17,703 nucleotides of DNA from JANNOG01 sp050329415 (GTDB lineage: Bacteria > Actinomycetota > Actinomycetes > Actinomycetales > JBBAYJ01). Shown in pieces: positions 12,499 to 17,703 of the stretch; within the stretch, counting starts at the first letter, position 1, and the number at the start of each line of letters is the position of its first letter. Made by a program: the position numbers and the translations under genes. Location: contig JBHJOS010000122.1 of the NCBI GenBank assembly GCA_050329415.1, positions 1-17,703 of the forward strand, given 5' to 3'. The notes beneath the pieces are model-generated. The model made no database searches, was not told the origin of the DNA, and was given only the letters and a program-made list of their open reading frames with translations.

Positions 12499-14157
12499 CT
12501 ACGCAATGGATTCCCTCCGAGCCACGCCCGGTACCCGTCCGGTGTCGTCGGCCGACCCGAGCGGCGCCGCCGGGACCGCAGGCCGGCCGAGGACCACCTC
12601 GACGACGGTTCCGCCGCCCTCGCGGGCCCGGACGTCGAGTTGACCACCGATCCGGCGCGCCCGCTCGTGCATTCCCTGCAACCCCATCGCGCCGGGCCGC
12701 ACCGACTGCAGGCCGATCCCGTCGTCACTGATCCGCAACAGCGCCTCGGGCGCGTCCACCGTGCACTCGATCCACACGGTGGACGCCCGGGCGTGCTTGC
12801 GGACGTTCGTCATGGCCTCCTGCGCGATGCGCAGCAACTCGATCTCGACGCCGGGCGAGAGCCGGTCCCCCTGCTCGTCGATCGTGGTGTGCGCCACCAC
12901 CCGGCCGGCGGCGGCCACCCGCTGAGCCTGCTCGGCGACGGCGGCGCCCAGGGTCATCGCCTCGTCGACCCCCGCGCGCAGGTCGAAGATCGACAGTCGG
13001 AGGTCGCCGGTGACCCGCCGGACGTGCTCGCGGAGCATCCGCAGGTCGTCAGCGGCCTCCGCGGGCACCCGGCCGCCCAGGTCGTCGAGGACGTAGCCGA
13101 TGCTGGCCAGCTCCTGGGCGATCCCGTCGTGGATCTCGCGGGCGAGGCGCAGCCGCTCGTCGTTGGTCGCCAGCCGTCGCACCTCGTCGAACAGCAGCGC
13201 CGCGGCCAGGCGCGGGGCGGCACCGGTGACGATCTCGTCCACCCGGCCGACCCGCTCGCCGTCGGGCCGCGTCCCCGACATCGCGGCCACCGCGACCACG
13301 CGCTCGCCCATCGCCACCGGCACCCCCCGCCGCCAGGCTCCGTCCCCGCTCCCGGTGACCGCGGTGCCCGACAGCCAGGCCTGGGAGGCCACGCTGTGGC
13401 CGGCGTCGTCGAGGGAGCCCACGAGGGGCGCGAACCGACCCTCCGGCCCCCGCACGGCCACCGCGGTCGCCACCCCGGGAGCCTCCCGGGCGACGTCCTC
13501 CACCAGTGCCGCGGCGAGGGTGGCGGGGTCCAGACCCAGGCTGAGGTTTCGCGAGACGTGCTGCAGCTCGGACAGCAGGCGGAACGCGCTGGCGTAGGCG
13601 GAGTCGTCGTTCACCTCGCGCTCCAGCCGCAATCGGCGGATCCAGGCGCTGAGCAGGCTGACCGTCGCGAGGGCCCCCAGGACCGGGACGGATTCCCGGC
13701 CCTGCGCGACGACGCTGTCCCAGCTGGCGGGGTCGGCCGCCGCGAAGACGCGCGCGCCCCACGGCAGGGCGCCGGCCGCGGCGGCGACGAGACCGCCGGT
13801 CAACCCGGACCGCTGCCCGGACACGAACGTCGCGACGAACAGGAACCCCGCGTACATCACCGCGAGGTCGTAGGCCACGGTGGCGATGAGGACGCCGACG
13901 ACGGTCGCCTCGACGATGGGCTGGGCCACGGCGATCGCCGCCCGGGGGGGCCGCAGGGACGCCAGGACGCCGGTGACGGCCAGGACAGCGGTCACTGTCA
14001 CGAGGTCCAGAGCGGTCCAGTCGATGTCGCCGGTCGAGCCGGACTGCTCCAGAGCGCTGTAGATGACGAAACCGACGACCGCGGTGAAGACGAGGAGGAC
14101 GGCCCGCAGCAGCGGCGCGGCCCAGATCCTCAGCCAGGGGTCGGCGAGCACCGGCAT
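12499..14157 (-). CDS. Membrane histidine kinase with GAF-like domain, NarX/DesK (HisKA_3) type
   Basis: A 552-residue sensor kinase from ATG 14157; GTG 14169 is an alternative four codons upstream, and neither has a strong ribosome site. About five to six hydrophobic helices fill residues 15-185. A GAF-like segment (about 205-330: ELQHVSRNLSLGLDPATLAA to IVTGAAPRLAAALLF) follows. The HisKA_3 dimerisation box is REIHDGIAQELASIGYVLDD with phospho-acceptor His343. The HATPase_c domain shows LLRIAQEAMTNVRKHA (N box), SDDGIGL (G1) and GLQGMHERARRIGG (G2). Kinases of this type pair with LuxR-type regulators, and such a gene follows 34 bases downstream. The signal sensed is unknown; the hydrophobic N-domain may sense membrane or small-molecule cues. 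Confidence 0.92.
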   Translation of the reverse strand: MPVLADPWLRIWAAPLLRAVLLVFTAVVGFVIYSALEQSGSTGDIDWTALDLVTVTAVLAVTGVLASLRPPRAAIAVAQPIVEATVVGVLIATVAYDLAVMYAGFLFVATFVSGQRSGLTGGLVAAAAGALPWGARVFAAADPASWDSVVAQGRESVPVLGALATVSLLSAWIRRLRLEREVNDDSAYASAFRLLSELQHVSRNLSLGLDPATLAAALVEDVAREAPGVATAVAVRGPEGRFAPLVGSLDDAGHSVASQAWLSGTAVTGSGDGAWRRGVPVAMGERVVAVAAMSGTRPDGERVGRVDEIVTGAAPRLAAALLFDEVRRLATNDERLRLAREIHDGIAQELASIGYVLDDLGGRVPAEAADDLRMLREHVRRVTGDLRLSIFDLRAGVDEAMTLGAAVAEQAQRVAAAGRVVAHTTIDEQGDRLSPGVEIELLRIAQEAMTNVRKHARASTVWIECTVDAPEALLRISDDGIGLQSVRPGAMGLQGMHERARRIGGQLDVRAREGGGTVVEVVLGRPAVPAAPLGSADDTGRVPGVARRESIA

Positions 14158-14216
14158 ACCGTGACACACGGTGAATCGCTGAGCACGATCTCTCCCGGGT
14201 CCGTCAGCGGCTGTTC

Positions 14217-15542
14217 TCAGTCCGTGACCACGGAGAGGGCTCGGGCGAGCCGGTGAACGGCAGCGGCCAGGGCGAGCGAGGGCGAGGCGTCGGCGACGGC
14301 CTCGGTGACGACCGAGACGGCGGCCGGGTCGAAGATCGTGCCGCCGGGCCGGCGCCAGGCGAGCAGCAGGGCGACGGTGCCCTCGCCGTCGCGGGAGGGC
14401 GCCGCGAGCACCCACGAGCCCTCGGCCCCGAGGTCCGAGCCGTCCAACACGACCGGTCCGACGAAGGACGACTCCAGCCAGGCCACGAGGCCCGGCACGT
14501 CGACGACCGTCGTGACCGTGCCGGCGCCGGGGCACTGCCCGACCGTCACCTCGGTCCGCCACCCGGAGTCGTCCGGGACCAGGATCTCCACCGCGTCCGC
14601 CCCGACATGGGTGAGGAGGAACTCGGCGAGCGCGCGGGGTGTCCGCGCGGCATCCACGATGCGGTTGATCTGGGCGAGCGCGGCCGGCACGAGGACGGCG
14701 GGGTCGGCCATGGCTCGGGCGAGACGCCGGCTGGGGGCGTCCGCACCCGGTCCGTCGGCCGGCGCCGACGGGGGCAGCGCCACCGTCTCCGGGTCCGGGC
14801 GCACGGGGTCCGGGAACCGCCGGGACCCCGGCGGCACCGACGGCGCGGGCGGGGAGTGCGGTGCGAGGACGGCGGTCTCCGGCAGCCGGATCTCGGCCGG
14901 CTCCCGGACCGGCACGGGCTCCGGGACCCGGGGCGCGGGCGGCACCGTGGGCGTCGCTGGGGACCCGGCCGCCGCCGGCGGAGCGGGAGGTCCCGACGGC
15001 GAGGCGCCGATCAGCGGCGGGGAGGGCAGCGGCCAGGCCGGCGTGGTGGTCCCGTCGCCGGTGAGGTCGAGGGCCCAGGACCGCACGGCGGAGGCCACCG
15101 TCGGTCCATGACCGTCGAGGCGCCGGTAGATGTCGTGGCGCCCCGACCCCCTGGGCACGCGGGGGAGGTGGATGACGTTGCGTGGTCCCCCGTCCCCGCC
15201 GGAGGCGCCCGGGCCCGCGGCCGGGTCCGTCAGGTAGTCGGGCAGGCCGGCCATGCCGCCCAGGACCACGGTCGCGCCGGGCAGGCGCACGTCGGCCATC
15301 TCGCGCCAGCCCGGGGTCTCCTCGGGCACGAGGAGGACCGCCCGGTCGTCCCCGGCGGCCCGCAGCGCTCTCACGAGGTCGACGGCGGACGCGGGGTCGG
15401 GTGGCGACGCCACGACGGTGTCGACGTCGGACCCGACGGTGGACGGGGCGAAGCGGTCCCAGGCCACGGTCCGCACGGCGTGCCCCCCGAACGGGCGCAG
15501 GGGGTCGCGGCCGATCCCTTGCACGTGGAGCAGGATGGCCAT
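14217..15542 (-). CDS. GAF-domain protein with N-terminal alpha/beta domain and Pro-rich linker
   Basis: A 441-residue protein with no membrane helix or signal peptide. ATG 15542 follows GAAGGGG four bases upstream. Three parts are visible. Residues 1-160 look like an alpha/beta domain, with a strand-helix pattern (SDVDTVVASPPDPASAVDLV, RAVLLVPEE, ATVVLGGMAGLPDYL) loosely like a degenerate receiver. Residues 165-270 are a long Pro/Ala-rich linker. Residues 280-435 resemble a GAF domain (LAQINRIVDAARTPRALAEF, DAVEILVPDDSGW, WVLAAPSR, TVALLLAWRR). It lies between tadC and the kinase and 59 bases before the kinase gene, so a sensory or scaffold role in the same pathway is likely. I recognise no named family for the whole protein. 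Confidence 0.75.
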   Translation of the reverse strand: MAILLHVQGIGRDPLRPFGGHAVRTVAWDRFAPSTVGSDVDTVVASPPDPASAVDLVRALRAAGDDRAVLLVPEETPGWREMADVRLPGATVVLGGMAGLPDYLTDPAAGPGASGGDGGPRNVIHLPRVPRGSGRHDIYRRLDGHGPTVASAVRSWALDLTGDGTTTPAWPLPSPPLIGASPSGPPAPPAAAGSPATPTVPPAPRVPEPVPVREPAEIRLPETAVLAPHSPPAPSVPPGSRRFPDPVRPDPETVALPPSAPADGPGADAPSRRLARAMADPAVLVPAALAQINRIVDAARTPRALAEFLLTHVGADAVEILVPDDSGWRTEVTVGQCPGAGTVTTVVDVPGLVAWLESSFVGPVVLDGSDLGAEGSWVLAAPSRDGEGTVALLLAWRRPGGTIFDPAAVSVVTEAVADASPSLALAAAVHRLARALSVVTD

Positions 15543-15606
15543 CGAACCCCTTCGTGTCGTCCCCTGGCAGCAGGGCGCTCGCGCACCCAGGACGACTGTG
15601 CCACGA

Positions 15607-15634
15607 CGCCGGGAGCTGCGCAGCGTTCCCGGCG
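15607..15634 (-). terminator. Hairpin after tadC, likely terminator
   Basis: CGCCGGGA (15607-15614) pairs with TCCCGGCG (15627-15634), and the perfect palindrome GCTGCGCAGC (15615-15624) fills the middle. On the minus strand it comes about 45 bases after the tadC stop and 64 bases before the next start. There is no T-tract, as is common in GC-rich actinomycetes. It probably ends or reduces transcription of the tad genes. Confidence 0.5.
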
Positions 15635-15679
15635 ATCACCTGCCACCGGCCGGGCGACGCACCTGGCGACCGAGGATCG

Positions 15680-16699
15680 CTAGAGGCCGACGCCGGACAG
15701 GGATCGGAAGGCCTGGACGGCCGCCGGGCCGATGATGACGAGGAAGAGCACCGGCATGATGCCGAAGATCAACGGGAAGAGAATCTTGATCGGCACCTTC
15801 TGGGCCTGTTCCTCGGCCCGTTGCCGTCGCTTGACCCGGATCTCCTCCGACTGCACCCGCAGCGCCTTGGCCATCGGCACCCCGAAGGTCTCGGCCTGGA
15901 TCAGGGCCGAGGCGAAGGTCCGCAGCCCCTCGACGTCCGTGCGGTCCGCCATCGCGCGCAGCGCGTGCGAGCGGCTCGTGCCCAGCTGCATCTCCTGCAG
16001 CACCCGGGAGAACTCCCGGCCCACGGGTCCCTGGTCGTTGCGGGCGACGTAGGCGAGGGCGGCGTCGAAGCCGAGACCTGCCTCGACCGAGATCGTCAGC
16101 AGGTCCAGGGAGTCCGGCAGGTCGCGGAGGATGGCAGTGGACCGTCCGGAGGCCAGCCGTGATACGTGCGCCACCGGCCCCAGCCATCCGATGATCAGCC
16201 CGAAGCCCGCGAGCAGTGCGGTCCGCAGGCCACCGACGTCGAGGAGCAGACCCAGCAGGCCGGCGACGCCCCCGGCGACGACGGCCCCGAGGACCTGCAG
16301 CGTGAGCACCCGGTCGACCGACCACTGCGCGGGGTGACCAGCCAGTGCGAGCCGCCGCTCCAGCCTGCGCACCTGACCGCTCGGCGTGAGGAGTCGGCCC
16401 AGCCGGACGACCGTTCCGAGGGCGGGGTCCAGCGCCCGAATCCGGAATGGCTGGTCGAGCTCGACGCCCCGGGCCGTGGTCGGCAGCGGGCGGAGCCGGT
16501 CGATGTCCTCGATGCGCCGCCGACCCGACGAGGGAATCGCCGAGACAGCCACGGCCCCGGCGAGGACGGCGGCGCCGGCCACCATGACCGCCCCGACGTA
16601 GAGACCGGCGGTCGACGACATCCCGCCGAGCAGGCGGTCGACGACCTCACCGATCGGACCGGCGGAGCCGGTGACGCCGGCCGGGCTGATGGCTCTCAC
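15680..16699 (-). CDS. tadC: Tad pilus assembly membrane protein TadC (type II secretion F domain)
   Basis: A 339-residue inner-membrane platform protein. GTG 16699 overlaps the tadB stop (GTGA) and follows AGGTGGAG. One helix near 30-52, two around 125-175 and one near the C-terminus (LFPLIFGIMPVLFLVIIGPA) are visible. The T2SSF domain covers about 185-325: LRDLPDSLDLLTISVEAGLG, then ALRAMADRTDVEGLRTFASA and IQAETFGVPMAKALRVQS, the last being highly typical of TadC. With TadB it forms the platform that couples the TadA ATPase to Flp pilin assembly. A hairpin and 137 bases separate it from the GAF gene downstream. Confidence 0.93.
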   Translation of the reverse strand: MRAISPAGVTGSAGPIGEVVDRLLGGMSSTAGLYVGAVMVAGAAVLAGAVAVSAIPSSGRRRIEDIDRLRPLPTTARGVELDQPFRIRALDPALGTVVRLGRLLTPSGQVRRLERRLALAGHPAQWSVDRVLTLQVLGAVVAGGVAGLLGLLLDVGGLRTALLAGFGLIIGWLGPVAHVSRLASGRSTAILRDLPDSLDLLTISVEAGLGFDAALAYVARNDQGPVGREFSRVLQEMQLGTSRSHALRAMADRTDVEGLRTFASALIQAETFGVPMAKALRVQSEEIRVKRRQRAEEQAQKVPIKILFPLIFGIMPVLFLVIIGPAAVQAFRSLSGVGL

Positions 16700-17682
16700 A
16701 GCTCCACCTTCGTCGCCCAGCGCAGCCCGGCCAGTCCGACAGTGAAGAGGACCACCGCCCCGACGAGGAGGAGGATGCCGAGCGGGTCGGTGACCAGCGG
16801 CGTCAGGTACCCGGGTCGGGCCAGCAGCAGGTAGACGACGAACACGACGGGCAGCGCCCCGATGATCCACGCCGACAGGCGGCCCTCGGCGGACAGCGCG
16901 GAGACGTGGCGGCGCAGCCGCTCCCGCTCGCGCATGGTCTCGGCGACCGTGTCGAGCAGCTCGGCGAGGTTGCCGCCCACCTCCCGCTGGATCCGGATCG
17001 ACATGACGACCCAGCGGAAGTCGACGCTGTCGACGCGGTTGGCGATGTCCTCCAGCGACCGCTCCGCCGGGACCCCGAGGCGGGCCTCGACCAGCGCGCG
17101 CTGGAACTCCGTCCGGATCGGCTCGCGCCCCTCGCGGACGACGCCCTCGACGGCCTGGGGCAGCGAGAGCCCTGCCCGCAGCATCGACGCCAGCAGCTGG
17201 AGGGTGTCGGGCAGTGCGGCGTGGAAGGCCCGGCGCCGCCGGTCCGCCCGCAGCCGGAGGAACCCGATCGTGCCGAGGAAGCCCGCGGCCGAGCCGATGA
17301 CCAGCGCCAGCGGGTTGCCCACGGTCACGGCGAGGAACAGCAGCCCGAGCCCCGCGCTCACCCCGATCTGGAGGACTACCCACTCCCCGGGCTTGAGGGT
17401 GAGGTCGGCGGCCTCGAGCCGCCGGCCCAGCCGCTGCTCCGCCTCGCCGCGGCCCACCAGGCGTCCGGCGACGTCCACGGCCTGCCGGGCGAGGGTGTTG
17501 TCGCCCAGCCGGGTCGGGGGAGCGGGGCCGCGCGGTGGTGTCCGCCCGGGGGCCGGCGTGTAGATCTCCAGCGCGTGCTGCCGCCGCCGCTGCGGACCAA
17601 CCGCCCAGGCGGCGAGGCTCGACAGGGCGACCCCGCCGGCCACGGCGGCGGCGAACATCGCGGCGGCGGCGACGTAGGCCAC
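16696..17682 (-). CDS. tadB: Tad pilus assembly membrane protein TadB (start may lie off the window)
   Basis: A protein of at least 328 residues. The frame is open to the right edge, so the start may be upstream of GTG 17682, although a hydrophobic helix begins right there (AYVAAAAMFAAAVAGGVALS) and little seems to be missing. Two further helices at about 105-145 precede the T2SSF domain: LPDTLQLLASMLRAGLSLPQ, then EDIANRVDSVDFRWVVMSIR and QREVGGNLAELLDTVAETM, all diagnostic of TadB. Two C-terminal helices follow (IIGALPVVFVVYLLL, ILLLVGAVVLFTVGL). It ends in a 4-base overlap with tadC. The ATPase gene tadA (cpaF) is expected just off the right edge. Confidence 0.93.
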   Translation of the reverse strand: MAYVAAAAMFAAAVAGGVALSSLAAWAVGPQRRRQHALEIYTPAPGRTPPRGPAPPTRLGDNTLARQAVDVAGRLVGRGEAEQRLGRRLEAADLTLKPGEWVVLQIGVSAGLGLLFLAVTVGNPLALVIGSAAGFLGTIGFLRLRADRRRRAFHAALPDTLQLLASMLRAGLSLPQAVEGVVREGREPIRTEFQRALVEARLGVPAERSLEDIANRVDSVDFRWVVMSIRIQREVGGNLAELLDTVAETMRERERLRRHVSALSAEGRLSAWIIGALPVVFVVYLLLARPGYLTPLVTDPLGILLLVGAVVLFTVGLAGLRWATKVEL

Positions 17683-17703
17683 CTCGACGGGCCACGCCGG
17701 TGG

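Noticed and set aside
12313..14256. Long open frame on the plus strand, 647 codons
   Set aside because: It is antisense to the histidine kinase and regulator, has a His/Gly/Arg/Pro composition typical of GC-rich shadow frames and no family motif.
14253..15683. 476-codon plus-strand open frame
   Set aside because: Antisense to the GAF protein; Gly/Arg/His-rich shadow translation.

Overview
The window is GC-rich (low-GC only in short stretches) and uses many GTG/TTG starts, 4-base GTGA/ATGA gene overlaps and actinobacterial protein variants: a diheme QcrC, a three-helix Rieske QcrA, a PDWY-type QcrB, a PimB'-like mannosyltransferase and a RipC-like NlpC/P60 protein. It comes from a high-GC actinomycete. 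A member of the Geodermatophilaceae or a related family is a guess from overall style, not something I can prove. No rRNA, tRNA, CRISPR, insertion sequence or phage gene is visible.

Layout. (1) 1-4858, minus strand: respiratory operon ctaE-qcrC-qcrA-qcrB (cytochrome bc1-aa3 supercomplex) ending in a translationally coupled GNAT acetyltransferase that runs off the left edge. (2) 4859-4933: a short divergent promoter region with a TANNNT -10 box close in front of each start, suggesting leaderless transcripts. (3) 4934-6533, plus strand: a receiver-like protein lacking the conserved lysine, then trpD. (4) 6534-7037: a gene-free island with an 11-bp tandem array, a 35-bp near-palindrome and a 13-bp tandem array. 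(5) 7038-9824, plus strand: a small four-cysteine protein, a secreted coiled-coil NlpC/P60 hydrolase (RipC-like) and a PimB'-like glycosyltransferase. From memory, ctaE/qcrCAB, trpD, an NlpC/P60 gene and pimB' also lie together in Mycobacterium tuberculosis (about Rv2188c-Rv2196), which supports the names. (6) 9709-17703, minus strand: a GT87 mannosyltransferase that overlaps pimB' tail to tail, two Flp-type pilins, a LuxR-type response regulator, its histidine kinase, a GAF-domain protein, tadC and tadB. This is a tight-adherence (Tad/Flp) pilus locus with an embedded sensory module; the ATPase gene tadA is expected just off the right edge.

How the parts fit: the left half is housekeeping respiration, tryptophan synthesis, cell-wall hydrolysis and phosphatidylinositol-mannoside synthesis. 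The right half is an accessory pilus system in which a GAF protein, kinase and regulator probably control the pilins downstream. The most unusual signals are non-coding: the repeat island at 6670-6968, a perfect 17-bp-stem hairpin whose loop holds the pimB' start codon (8591-8630), a 16-bp-stem hairpin inside the start of the second pilin (11199-11234), and nested dyads around the small Cys gene. I do not see a clearly new multi-gene defence or biosynthetic system; the best candidate for an undescribed unit is the GAF-HK-RR-Flp1-Flp2 module.
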